Program-made: the position numbers and the translations under genes
Notes under the pieces: generated by a model
The model's database searches: none
Told to the model about the DNA's origin: nothing
Seen by the model: the letters and a program-made list of their open reading frames with translations, nothing else
DNA from: Echinarachnius parma
Lineage: Eukaryota > Echinodermata > Echinoidea > Clypeasteroida > Echinarachniidae
NCBI GenBank assembly: GCA_037951105.1
Contig: JBAMJV010000862.1
Location: 62,001-126,000 of the forward strand
DNA length: 64,000 nucleotides
Direction: 5' to 3'
Part shown: positions 35,549-47,039 of the stretch, piece by piece
How the letters are laid out: each line of letters starts with the position of its first letter
Position numbering within the stretch: the first letter of the stretch is position 1

Positions 35549-35975
35549 AGACAATCCAAAGAACTTCATCGCTTTCCACAGACCTCCCTGCCAGACTGAG
35601 TCGAAGGCCTTTTCAAAATCGATATAGCAGCACATAAGACTCAAATTTCTTTCGAGGCGCTTTACTATCATTTGTCTCACTGTGAACAATTGGTCCACTG
35701 TGGATCGTCCTGAAAGAAATCCAGCTTGTGCTTCAGACAGCACCTCTTCGGTTTTCTTCTTGAGCCGTTGGAGAATTATGCTAAATACTTTCCCTGCAAG
35801 GCTAAGCAACCTGATGCCTCGCAATGGACCAATTGTTCACCCTTGGATACATGATAGTAAAGCGCCTCGAAAGAAACTAGAGTCTTTTCTGCTGCTATAT
35901 CGATTTTGAAAAGGCCTTCGACTCAGTCTGGCAGGGAGGTCTGTGGAAAGCGATGAAGTTCTTTGGATTTTCTTC
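35549..35975. repeat. Inverted duplication inside the RTE-like reverse transcriptase
   Basis: Bases 35549-35700 match the reverse complement of 35824-35975 almost perfectly. Shared stretches include 'gatagtaaagcgcctcgaaa', 'atatcgattttgaaaaggcc' and 'agcgatgaagttctttgga'. About 125 bp lie between the arms. The high identity implies a recent rearrangement. Confidence 0.9.
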
Positions 35976-37245
35976 GTTGGTCTTTTTAAATTGAATATTG
36001 GGGTTATTACGGCCAGTAAATGTTTCTTCTTGCCATATTGTATTACATAGAGTGGGGAGCATGTCAATGCCTGTTGCCCCAGCAGATTTCAGTTCCTCTC
36101 CTGTGATGCAGTCGAATCTGGGTGCTTTTCCATCTGTAAGTTTTCGAACTGCCCATTTTACCTCTTCTCGCAGAATGTCTGGAACTGGTAAGAGCCAAGC
36201 TGGTCATCTGCTGTATGTTTGTGGCTTCTTCAGTTTTGGGGTTCTCCTTGGTGTATATTTTTTTTCAAAACTTTCTTTCCATCTGTCTTCGACGGCGTTC
36301 GTCTCAGTGAGAATTTCTCCATCTTTATTTATTACTGCCTGCATTATGATGGTAGATTTATTGGTAATTTGTTTGATTGTAGAGTAAACTTTATTGGACT
36401 TGGTGGCCTGATGTGAGGTTTCCACTCTCTTACACAAATATTGTAACCATTTATCCCGGCAGCCTTTCGTTTTCCTTCGTATTTCCCTGTTCAGGAAGTT
36501 GTACCTCGCTCTCTTGTTTGAGTATCTTTTGTTTTTCTTGTTTGACTTTCTTTCGCTCATCACTCAGCTGGAGGACCTCCTCGCTAATCCAGGGTTCTTG
36601 CTGATTGGCCTTTTTATATCCAAGTACTTCCTATGATGCTTCATTAAAGGCTGTTTTGACCCCTTCCCATAGGCTCTCAACGTCTGTGTCTTCCTCATCT
36701 CCAAACCTTCCAAACCTTGCAAACCTTCCCCCTATGTTGGTTTCATAATTTGATCTAGTTGTAGGGTCATTGAGTCTGAAAACATCATATCTCTTCACAT
36801 ACTGTGGTCTTGGTTTTACTTTGAGTTTGAGTTGTAGGTTGGTTATTACCAGCTGGTTGTCCGATCCAACATCAGCACTGGGAAAGCTTCTCGAGTTGCT
36901 TATAGTGTTTTTCCATTTCTTGTTGATCATAATAAAAATCGATTTTATTATGTGTATTTTGATCTGGAGACCCCCATGTCCACTGTCGGCTTCTTTTGCT
37001 TTGTTTGTATAGTGTATTAGTGATGATCAGGTCCTTTGCTGCACAGAAATTGAGAAGCTTTTCTCTCCTAGCATGGGCTTCCCCAAGTCCATATCGACCT
37101 ATAACCTGATTCCATTGCTCAAAGTCAGATCCAACCTTGGCATTTCGGTCGCCCATTGCTATGAGAATACCTTGTCTAGGAGTTTTCTCAATCGTTCATT
37201 GCAGCTGGTTCCTCTTCACTGTTGGCTGCGTTTGGAGCAGAGACC

Positions 37246-37939
37246 TGTCTTACAACCAATGATCCCGTCTGTACTTCAAACCTTGCTCAAAACCTTGCTG
37301 AGTCAACACATTACGCCTTTTAAAAAAACGTGGCAACACTGTTTCCTAACATGGCGCCACACTGTAGATAAGGTAAAAGCGGAACTTGAAGTGGTTTAGA
37401 AATATTATTTATCTAAATTATTAGAAGCACCAAAGAAGACAATTGCTTATAGACGTGAAAAGATTTATCAATGTTTATACTTCGATTATCACCACTACAA
37501 GTACTCTTTATACAATATAACAAGTACCGGCCTGTGCACTTCAGTAGAACATATACATTTTACTCTCGCTTCTGTGTCAATCCAATTTTCGATTTTGCTT
37601 ACGACCGTATTACAATCTGTTGTGTACATTATTACAATGGATATATTAGTCTTATATTAGTCAATGTAAACAATGATCGTTATAACATAAATACATCTCA
37701 CCCGAATAGTGAAATAGTATTATCTTTAAAACTCTCACTTCCATGACCTCCTTGACGGTTTGTCACTTCGATTTGGCTCACGAATGCGATACATCTTGTT
37801 CGTGCATCATTATAATCATATTTGCCGCTGCAGATGATTGTGACTTGGCATCTGAGAAGTTTACGTGGATCGATATATAAATTACGAAATATATAGATAT
37901 CAATCCCACAATACCTGTTGAAAGGAACTCACATTAAAC
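37246..37939 (+). repeat. TLR 5'-flank unit, copy B (promoter-proximal part)
   Basis: Matches 54790-55870 of unit C: 'acgccttttaaaaaaac', 'gcggaacttgaagtggttta', 'ggctcacgaatgcgatacat' and 'ggatcgatatataaattacg'. It includes the putative core promoter. The copy A flank matches only as far as B's ~37810. Confidence 0.8.
37874..37881 (+). promoter_or_regulatory. Putative TATA box of TLR copy B
   Basis: TATATAAA lies 66 bases upstream of the exon-1 ATG, in the conserved context 'gatcgatatataaattacga'. The same box sits 62 bases upstream of the matching ATG in copy C. The initiation site is inferred to be about 30 bases downstream. Confidence 0.6.
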
Positions 37940-40900
37940 ATGTTCAACGGACTCGGCTGCACCAGAGGTAACCGTCATTCAGTAAGTATTTCAGCGCTTA
38001 TCACTGCAGTAATATTGTAGTATATTTGATATGACATGCATGTTTATCTTAAACGTTCGATTATTATGTTTCAAAAAAAGAAATTACGCCCTTACATGAC
38101 TTGTATTATTGCGATAAAATACTAACCATTTTAAATTCTGCATTTGAAAATATAGTAAACATCATAACGTAATTAAAACGACAGATGATGAACGTTTAAT
38201 GGAAGTATGATGTTCATCAGATGTTGTGAACAAAAACAAATTACGCAATACTTTTTCGGTTTAAACCTGTTCTAATTTTGATTAAAAAAGGGCAATAATC
38301 ACATTATATTTTTGGTAAGTTTCTCTATAATGTTTTAATTAATGTTATAGTTTTGTCACCTTTATATTGATTAAATATGTCCTCTTGAAATATTTCCAGG
38401 AATTCGTAAGGTTATACAGCGACATATTTGCTTGAACTACTTCCAATTTACAGATCACATCGAGGGCAGATAAACCCATGGGAACGGTATACAGATACGT
38501 TTGCCTTTTACTCATCATAGCGATTTGTGGAGTGGAAGGGGCTTACACCTCTACCAATGGCGGCAAAGAAATCCTCTCTGGTCGGTTAGATAAGCTCCAG
38601 ATACAGAAGGGTCGCTTCACCCTCGGAGCATCATGTCAGTGGGATCAGCGTGATCAATTAGTCATGTGTGTCGGAAGGCATCTCAGAACTGTTCCAAGCG
38701 ATTTGCCTCATAATGCAATACAGTTATATCTCAGGTCTAATGAGATCAGTAATCTGTTGAATACATCATTTGTTCCGTGTCCGAATCTGTTAATTTTAGA
38801 TGTGAGCTTCAACAAACTGCGAACAATTGCGACAGCAGCCTTCCAGCCTCTCAAACAGCTGGAGACATTGGATCTGTCAGGAAATATGAATCTGGTGATA
38901 CCAAGCAGTGTCCCTTTCCGACCCCTTGAAGCACTCGTAGTATTAGACATGAGTAGATGCAACCTGACAGATTTACCGAATGATTTAATGGACAGTTTTC
39001 CAAATTTGAAACAACTTCTTTTATATGGAAACCTTCTAAGCTCTTTGAATGTGTCTCAATGTAAGACGGACCGACTGAGTAAAGTAGTACTCTACAATAA
39101 CAAGTTCCGAGATCTCACTCAAGATAATTTCATATTCATTTGTCCAACCGAATCATTCTGGGTAGGCGATAACCACATCCGTTATATTTCTGAAGATTCT
39201 ATAGCAGCATTGTCTGTGGACGAAATGGTGCTCGGGGGTTTTTTCCCTTTAACTAACTCTATGGCCTTTAACCTCACAATTGGTGTTGCAAGGTCAAATA
39301 TTAGCACGCTCAGGTTAACTCAAATGGATTTGCCTGATGGCATTCCAGTTGGCGTATTCAGACCTTTATATGATCACCCACTGGATGCGCTATTCATCAG
39401 CAGGAGCGGTGGTCTCTTTCTGTATAAAAACGTATTTTCGGGGTTAGGGTGTAGTCAATTGACATTAATGGACAATTTTATCAAAGAAGTCGAACCAGAA
39501 TATGTCAATGGAATGCCTCATCTACGAACATTGAAGTTGATGGATAACCAAATAACGATTTTCAATCCACATAATACCATTTAGGAAAGTAATATTACGC
39601 ATCTGGATCTGTCGGGAAATAAAATGTTCGCCTTATATGGCCGTATGTTTCGTGGCCTTAGCAAGCTAAATTCTTTGGTTCTTAAATCTAATACCAAACT
39701 GTATTATTTGGACTTAGTTCCTTACGACGGGTTTGAGAGCCTTAAAATAATTGATGTTACAGGATCGGCGATATTTAGTCTTGGATTGCCGTCTGGTATC
39801 ACTCTATTTTTTTTTGCTGACTTGATACCAAGTCCAACATCAGACTACCCTTTTATACCAAGCCAAACATTTAACAACACACTAAAGCTAAAGGTCATAG
39901 ACGTCATGGACACGAAACTGAGCAGAGGAGATCTTTGGGACTCATATTTGAGTAGATCTTTGTTCCAAAGATTAATTAATTTGCAGGAGCTGCATCTCAC
40001 CAAGAACCCTCTGGGGAATTTGCCAGATAGGGTTTTTGAGGACAATTCGCTGCTTGCTTACTTGTTGATAGACAACTGTGAAATTTCCAGTCTCACCGGG
40101 AATGTTTTTTGGGGACTGCACTCTCTCCTTCATTTAGATTTGAACGGGAATAATTTGCTTCTCATATCAACCAATGCACTGATTAACTTACCAGTCCTAA
40201 AGACTCTGAAAATCAACGATAATACAATCATGTTCGTTGAGGAAGGAGCCATGAAAAACGTCCCATTTCTCAAGAATTTGAGCATGTCAAATAATCGGTT
40301 GGTCGCATTCAATCGCAGCACGTGGAACACTCTAATGGAATATGATCTGGATTACATCGATGTTTCTGGAAACCCGTTAGCTTGTCAGTGCAACTATGAC
40401 TGGTTGCACGACCTTGCCAACTCGTCTGAAATGTTTCTACACCAAAATGAAACCCTTTGCTCGGTCGATTCCTTGAGCCAATTGCGAGGAAAGCCATTGT
40501 TAGAGTTTGATCCGAGTAAATATTGCGTACCAAACATTGTACTCATTTCCACTCTCCCTCTTGTTGCTCTCGCCTTGCTTATTGGTCTGTTGCTTGCATT
40601 CTACAACAGATGGTTGATTAGGTACAAACTATTCCTGGTGAAACTTGCTATCATTGGCTACAGAGAAATGCGAGACGCACGAGAGCACGACGACTTTGTA
40701 TTTGATTTAAACATCATGTTTACTGAAGACGACGAGGTCTGGGCCAGAGAGCACATGCGACACACCCTAGAAGAGCGGCTTCCCGATTACGACAGGTATT
40801 CTTTCGGTGATGAAGACCTCACCCTTGGTATGCACTACCTGGAGGCAGTTCATTACGCCGTGGATCACAGCTTCAAGACCATCCTGCTCCTCAGCAGACG

Positions 40901-41165
40901 CGCTGTCCGAGACAACTGGTTTCTTATCAAATTTCGCACCGCCATGGACCACGTGCATGACGAGCTGATAGAGAACACCGTCGTCATCTTTCTAGAGGAT
41001 ATTCCTGAGGACGAGATTCCGTACCTGGTCCGTCTTTACCTTAGCGACCGCAGACCGTATATGAGATGGCCCGTAGATGTCAGAGGCCATGAATACTTCT
41101 GGAATGAACTTACAAAGGTTGTCACTTTTAATTTGAGGTATAACCCTTTGATACCACCAGAATAG
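37940..41165 (+). CDS. Toll-like receptor copy B, two exons, one in-frame stop (probable pseudogene)
   Basis: Exon 1 (37940-37981) encodes 14 residues from an ATG. A phase-0 GT-AG intron (37982-38453) precedes exon 2, which is in frame with it. Numbered from the second ATG (38478), the receptor has 895 codons: a hydrophobic signal peptide (residues 5-21, 'YVCLLLIIAICGVEG') and an LRRNT with Cys53 and Cys64. Leucine-rich repeats run from about 80 to 630, followed by one LRRCT (Cys636, 638, 661, 683) and a membrane helix 687-708. The TIR spans about 740-880 with box 1 'FVFDLNIMF', box 2 'EDLTLG' and box 3 Phe874-Trp875. This is the single-cysteine-cluster TLR layout. Codon 369 is TAG (39582-39584) where A, C and both relics have TGG or an intact Trp. 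Everything after it stays open for 526 codons. The stop would leave a secreted ectodomain piece unless it is polymorphic or a sequence error. Confidence 0.9.
37982..38453 (+). other. Predicted phase-0 intron of TLR copy B
   Basis: Donor 'tca|gtaagt' and acceptor 'caatttacag|atcaca' fit GT-AG rules. The homologous intron of copy C (55913-56280) has the same donor and a similar acceptor. Joining the exons keeps one reading frame in both genes. Confidence 0.7.
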
Positions 41166-41167
41166 AT

Positions 41168-41421
41168 GTGACCGACTACAGCAAAACTCTGCACTTGTCA
41201 GTAAAATTCAAAATGTATATTTCCATACCATTAAAGAAAGCCTCATCAAAGCTTTCATGTGATGCTTTGTTCTGAAAAATAGGTCAATTAGTGGTGAAGG
41301 TATAATTGTTTCAATTTGACCATCATAATACTTTCACACAAATTAAGTAAACTTAAACATTTAATGCCCATTTCTTACTGACAATTACCGACAAGTGCAG
41401 GATTTTTCTCTATCCGGTCAC
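41168..41421. mobile_element. Hairpin-forming MITE directly after TLR B stop codon
   Basis: Starts GTGACCGACTACAGCAAAAC and ends with an imperfect inverted copy of about 38 bp ('tgcaggatttttctctatcc', 'ggtcac'). It begins 3 bases after the stop codon. Copy C has the same insertion at 58985-59236. Copy A lacks it. Confidence 0.8.
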
Positions 41422-43856
41422 AAATGTTGACCAACCATGTTTTCCTGAAGTAGAATCGGTAGATCGGTCAAACGTTAACGTGTTTCAGTTATCGAATATC
41501 GAGTATTATATATTATAATAAAACGGTCACAATAGTTACCAGAATTATGAAGTGACACCCGATAATTGTCAATAAACAATATTGATTTGGAAAATAAAAC
41601 TAAAACACATAAAATGTGCTTTACTTAAAGGGACAGGTCCTATTTTACAAAATCGTCTGAACAGTTTCCAGTTGACGGATGGGGATTAATGTAACACACA
41701 CACCAAAATCAGATCGAACAGCACTGTAATTTACATTCTACGAATAAAAAACGAACGCCCCCCCCCCCCCCATCAAACTATTTATCCGTCAATAAAGGAG
41801 TTTAACGGATTTAGCCTAATATTACTACAATATTGTACTTATTCTTGTAAAGGTATTGTGAAGCCGATATTTGTAAAGGTATGTCACGGGAAAATATCTT
41901 TTAAAAATATATATATATATAATTACATGTAGTCAGTTTAAGCGAGGTTTGGTTATTGTGTTTAGTAATCGCTTACCCATTGTTATTTGTGCACGGGTCA
42001 CGTAGCTAGCGCGGGTCACATAGAGGTCACGCATAGCGCTGTGCCACTCCTTGGAATCCGTGAGCGAACTTTCTCGACCGGTGAATACACGTATAATGCA
42101 CAATTAACAGTTGGACGATGGTTTATTAGATTTTGGTCTATAACTCCACGAACAAGAGATTTCAAGCCGTAATTTTTTCAGGCATGCTTTTAAATGTTAT
42201 TTTCTTTCATATAAGACAATAACCTCGCAACTTTTGAAATTTGGCTTGCAAAAGATGGGCTGTCCCTTTAAGTGGAATGCCAAATCGCGCAGTTAGAACA
42301 CGCTTCGGGAATGAAATACATAACAAATTAAAATAAATTTAATGTAGGCCTACCATCTTTTATTGATTCTCAAGTTATGCAAATAAACGTAGTAAGTCAT
42401 CTTATTCAGTTAGTTGGCCTTGAGAACAAAAGCAACAATAATGCGTACTTCAATGAGCCTGCAAAGGATATTCTAAGGTATACATCCTGTTTTACATTCG
42501 ACTGATCAATTGTTATGTATTGCTTCGTTGTTTCTAATTTGACGATAAATGTTTAGCTAGCAAAATATATCATGTTTATGCTCAAACTATTTTGGAATTG
42601 ACGTTTAAAACGAAGAAAGTGAGAAAGTTGATTCACATCGCACTGTTATGCATTACAGGGTTATGTACAGTCGATTTGCACGCAATGCACATACATGTAC
42701 TTAACCTGGTAATATCAATACTAAATCATTTCATGAAATATAATGGCAACAGTAGTGATAAGCAAACTTGATTAACAATGCACGAATTGTGTAAATAAGT
42801 GAAATAATTATATAACATGTTTATTACTCACAAATGACCTGTATAGTGCACTGTTTTTATGTCTATATTAGGGATATTTTCAACCAAAATTTAAAAAGGG
42901 CAAGATTATTGTCTCATATGAAGAAGAAAAAGTAACACATAAAATCTAGTCCGAGAAGCTAAGGATTTGAAGATATCTTGAATTGGTATAATATTGATTT
43001 GTTTGTATTAAAAAAACGTTCGCCGCGACGGTTTGATCAGTCTATCATGTATTTCATATCATATTACTTGTATATTACACATGAATGGTGTGTACAATAC
43101 ACTGTTTATATGTTAATGTTAGCTAGTATCGCTATACTTGTACTACATGTATGTCAATATTGCATTGGAGATAAACAAATTATGTATACCAGAATGTATG
43201 TGTGTATGTTTGTTTGCTTGCAATCTGCAATATATCTTGTAAAATGCAGTCAAATTGTATGATACCAGAATGAGAGGTTGTGTTATTTTCTTATTCTGGG
43301 TACAAAACTCGAATATACATAACTGCAGTATGTAATCAAGTTATTGGTTATTACAAACATTAAAACATTATTTAAACGCACTATGATATATACAAAACAC
43401 CGCTTGTATTTATTGTTTCATATCGCTGTTAAATAAATGTTAATATTTGCTTGCAGTGGATAAAAGACTAATCAAAATAAAAATGGCTTTATTTCATCGA
43501 ACATACCGATTTTGGCATTTATCCGTCTTAAATGGATGTAGTTCAAAGTTGCTTATAACTCTAGTTGTTCTCTCATACCTTGTTGTATTTGTTTTTACAA
43601 ATAGAAGCATGGAACAGGTTGTTTCGAATCCTCCCCCCCCCCCCCCCTCCCCTGAATATGGCATGTATGATGCAACCATTCACGGAACAAAAACACTGCA
43701 AATTTTGACACGGGTAGTGTTTGCATGACCTTGGTGAAGCGAGAAGTGATCAGAGTGTATCATATATCATGTTAAACACAATTTCCCAAGCTTTACCATG
43801 ATACCAATATGAACATAATTATATATGTTTAGAATTGAATAATAATAAGCTATTGA
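41422..43856 (+). repeat. TLR 3'-flank unit, copy B
   Basis: Matches 61490-63370 of unit C and parts of units 0 and A. Landmarks are 'ttaacgtgtttcagttatcg', 'tatgcattacagggttatgt' and 'acgttcgccgcgacgg'. Interrupted by a TTAA element at 41629-42267. A C15 run stands at 43633-43647, where units 0 and C instead carry a ~460-bp insert. Confidence 0.8.
41629..42267. mobile_element. TTAA-site MITE, family 2
   Basis: AGGGACAGG at the left and CTGTCCCT at the right are each directly flanked by TTAA (41625-41628 and 42268-42271). Unit A shows a single uninterrupted TTAA at the paralogous place ('gcttaagtgg', about 20930). It contains a C14 run (41758-41771) and no coding sequence. Confidence 0.88.
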
Positions 43857-44607
43857 AGGGAGCGCTGAGTATTGGTATTTTCCGAAGTGCCCCCCAAAAC
43901 ATTAATTGTAACTGATTTGGTTGATTTCAATTCCATGTGAAAGATCATTACAAAAAACATGGGAAATAATAATAATTCCCATTCAAATGCTCTCATTGTT
44001 GTGATATTTGCTTTCAAAATATTATATAAAAGTGATTGACGTCCGGCTATCACTTTTAGAGAGCGCTAGCGCGAAGCGCTAGCGTTCTAGGTCCTCCTAT
44101 GCTTACCGCGCATGTACAATGTGTATCGCAAGCGCCGTTCGCATCGGGGGCCATCGCGATCATATTTCGTTCAAAATCTGCTCGGAGTCGCGCTAACACA
44201 CGGAGAGAAGTCGAGGAGGCGCATAAATCACAGATTTTTAGCGGAATGGAGGGAAAATCATAATTTTAATCCAACCGATAGTTGAATCACATATTGGAGA
44301 ATGAATCGGTGGTAAGTACCGTATCATATGTATAATTTTAAGCACAATTATCGTGCACAAACAATATTTATTTTCCGTCCCGTATTAGGAGGACCTAGAA
44401 CGCTAGCGCTGAAACGCTAGCGTTCTCTAGAGTTAATTTGACTATTGAGTTGTAACGGCTCTTTTTGGATGATAACAGGGGTTTTACTTTGTCGTGTGTA
44501 AGTGTGTATACTTTTCGAGCATGGTGGAGTTATAACTATTAGTTTGTACCGTAATGGTGCAGGTTTTGGTTACTAAAGGTAAGTTTGACCAATACTCAAC
44601 TATCCCT
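43857..44607. mobile_element. TTAA-site MITE, family 1 copy 3, with nested insert
   Basis: Left end AGGGAGCGCTGAGTATTGG, right end CCAATACTCAACTATCCCT, followed by TTAA (44608-44611; left side TTGA). Units 0 and C have one uninterrupted TTAA at the paralogous site ('gttaaagtccggtttcg' near 12874 and 'attaaagtccggtttcg' near 63546). A second element is nested at 44058-44428. Confidence 0.88.
44058..44428. mobile_element. Nested inverted-repeat element with CGCTAGCG-rich ends
   Basis: The ~42-bp inverted ends contain 'gcgctagcgttctaggtcct' and two CGCTAGCG palindromes each. The interior is GC-richer than the host. The parent MITE is continuous in copies at 21348 and 23735, so this is a secondary insertion. 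TAGAG occurs at both junctions (44057-44061, 44428-44432) and may be the target duplication. Confidence 0.75.
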
Positions 44608-45040
44608 TTAAAGTCCGCTTTCGTTCATTTTGACTCACACTGTATCCATGTAACAAAATTCCTCAAAACAGTGGTTACACAAAATAAATACACACACTCA
44701 TGCAATATAACACAGATTTAGAGTCACAGATAGACAATAGACAATAATCTATTCTGAATGCAAATTTAAACCATAATAAATAAACAAATGTATAGATAAA
44801 TGAATGAATAAATGTACGAATAGATAAATGAATGAATAAATGAATGAGTATAATAACATATAAATTTAATTTAAAAAATGAATAAATATATAATGAATTA
44901 AAACATGACACTTCGCTACAGCACGTATACATTCCCAAACACACACACTAACACTAAAAGCAAGCAAGTAAACCTCCAAATTAAAGCACTTAAGAGGAAG
45001 TATGTGCACACATACGAGCAATGAACCGAACAACGATAAT
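44608..45040 (+). repeat. TLR 3'-flank unit, copy B (distal part)
   Basis: Matches unit 0 sequence at 12885-13050 and 15225-15312 and unit C at 63546-63990 ('tttcgttcattttgactcac', 'cgctacagcacgtatacatt'). It contains AATG/ATAA-type degenerate short repeats at 44770-44890. No gene. Confidence 0.7.
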
Positions 45041-45335
45041 AGGGTTACAGCTCGATATCCCGAAAGTTCATTATTAATCCATTTTATTTTTTGGATGAAC
45101 GAACCCTTTTGCCATATCGGAGTAACGAACCTCTTTGCATTTTAGGGTTAACTGACCCCATTATAGTTCTATTTTCGGATTTACAAACCTTCGAAATATC
45201 GAACCCGATTTCATTTTCGGATAAACGAACCTTCGGAATATCGAGCCCTATTCAATTTTCGGATAAAAGTCCCTTCGGTCCGAAGGTTCTTTAAAAGAAC
45301 CTTCGGATTAATGTAACAAATGTTCGGATGATTTA
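45041..45335. repeat. Diverged remnant of minisatellite foldback (unit B/C boundary, left part)
   Basis: Begins 'agggttacagctcgatatcc' like 15977 and carries degenerate 'ttcggataaacgaac' units. It is split from its right end (49345-49446) by a LINE. Confidence 0.7.
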
Positions 45336-46634
45336 ATAAAATGAAATGAAATTGATTTATTGTCAATAATAATCAGTTCAATATTTACAATTTACAATAG
45401 TCAAAGTACAGATTAATGAAACATCTTGAATTAATAATACAGTAAAACGAATTGACAAAAGGGGCTAACAAAATAGCACAGTGATAATCGAGGTTAGTCC
45501 CGAAAATAGTGAATTACACAAACAAAATACATTTCAACTGATCTAACTTATTTACACTATATACATTAATTAAATTTGTATAAATTAAAAAAAGATAATT
45601 GATATATATATACATACATTTATAATAATAATAGATAGGCAGATGAATAAATACATATATATCTATTTAATTATACTCGCTACAAATATACTGTTTTAGT
45701 GCTTGGCAAAAGCTTTTCCGCCTATTATTTTCTCTTAAATTAGTTGATTCCACAAATGTGGTTCTGAATATGATATTGTTTTTCAACGTCAGTTTTAATT
45801 TTGATAACGTTTATATTACATGTCCTTTTATACCGCGTTTCATACGGATGATCAATAAATGAGAAGTAATCAATGAATCTACGAGGTAGATTATTATTTA
45901 TCAAATCATGCATGAATACGCAAATCATTAAATTGTAACGGTATTGCCTAAAATGTCTAACAGTTTAACTTCAGGAAATAGTGGAGCTGATCGATGTCTA
46001 TAATCTTTAAACGCTAAGACCCGTGCGATTCATTTCTGAAGCATCAACACAGAATTCAAATTTGTTTTATTTGCTGCACCCCAAACCTCTATACCATACG
46101 TTATATGTGGAAGAATAATGCATTATAAAGCATAACCAAAAAAATTCTCGAAACAAAATGTCTTATTCTATATAAAATTCCTATTTTTTTTACTGACTGT
46201 ATTGTACACATTTTTTACATATCTTTTCAAAGTTAAATTTGTATCAATAATGATGAAAAGAAACGATGTTGAATCCACAGATGCTAGAATGTTTTCATTA
46301 ATTAACAGTTGACCCGATACTACGAAATGTATTCGATTATTTTTAAATATAATATATTTAGTTTTGTTCACATTGATTGTCAATTTATTGGCATTGCACC
46401 ATTTAATAATATCCTTCATATTCATGCACACTTCTGTCAAATTTATGTGTCTTTCATCTGGATTAAACGTATGGAATAAATTAGAGTCATCTGCAAATAA
46501 TCTAAAATTAAAATATTTTGACGAGTTAGGCAAATCATTAATATATATAAGAAATAGAGTCGGTCCCAGAACAGACCCATGAGGAACTCCGCATGAGAGT
46601 AATTCATTAACAGACTTTGCGCCATCGTAATTAA

Positions 46635-47039
46635 AGGGTACCACCACCCAAAAATAATACTCTTATAAATGAAAGATAACATCTTTAGAATTCCATTCCA
46701 TCAACAAGTTCACACAAATATGTTTCCAGAAAAAAAATATAATCGGAAAACGCATCACCATTCTAAAGCACGGTCTGAATGTACAACTACGAGACAAATT
46801 TGTGCAGAGCGAACGAATCGCCCGGGATGCGTTCCATTGTCTCCAAACGTACGCGTGAATAGCATTGACGCACTCGCAAACCAGGAACCAGGAAATAGTA
46901 GTGGTTCCGTAAGTGGTGGAAATTAATTGCTTTGTTTATACATTACACAAACCTTTGCAAAATGTTGTGTATCTATTTGATATCACAAAACGGTACCAAA
47001 ACATATAAGTATGTGTTGTTCTTCGCCTGGTGGTCCCCT
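46635..47039. mobile_element. TTAA-site MITE, family 3, inside LINE RT
   Basis: AGGGTACCACCACCC at the left and TGGTGGTCCCCT at the right, with TTAA on both sides (46631-46634 and 47040-47043). It separates RT coding 'YGIRGVPLDSFIDYL' from 'CGVPHGSVLG', so the insertion is verified by the interrupted gene. Confidence 0.85.

Larger units (their letters stand above)
34433..37245 (-). mobile_element. RTE/BovB-like LINE ORF relic (endonuclease plus reverse transcriptase)
   Basis: Minus-strand order is as follows. An endonuclease piece at 36872-37240 gives 'MGDRNAKVG', 'YGLGEAHARREKLLNFC', 'LIITNTLY' and 'WTWGSPDQNTHNKIDF', continuing at 36840-36930 with 'SRSFPSADVGSDNQLVI'. A linker follows at 36204-36563. 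The RT at 35546-35824 gives 'GIRLLSLAGKVFSIILQRL', 'EAQAGFLSGRSTVDQLF' and 'CYIDFEKAFDSVWQ'. 'LRFADDIIVIADSE' lies near 35230-35270. The C-terminus at 34620-34838 gives 'KCLRRIMGVTRLDRLRN' and 'KRLRYFGHIFRM'. The endonuclease wording (GDRNAKVG...ITNT...IDF) is characteristic of the RTE clade. Several frames are involved, an element tail is inserted at 35283-35375, and part of the RT is inverted-duplicated at 35824-35975. Inactive. Confidence 0.85.

Noticed and set aside
38478-41165. Programmed stop-codon read-through in TLR B
   Set aside because: TAG is followed by GAA with no known read-through context, and sister copies have Trp there. A simple nonsense change is more likely.
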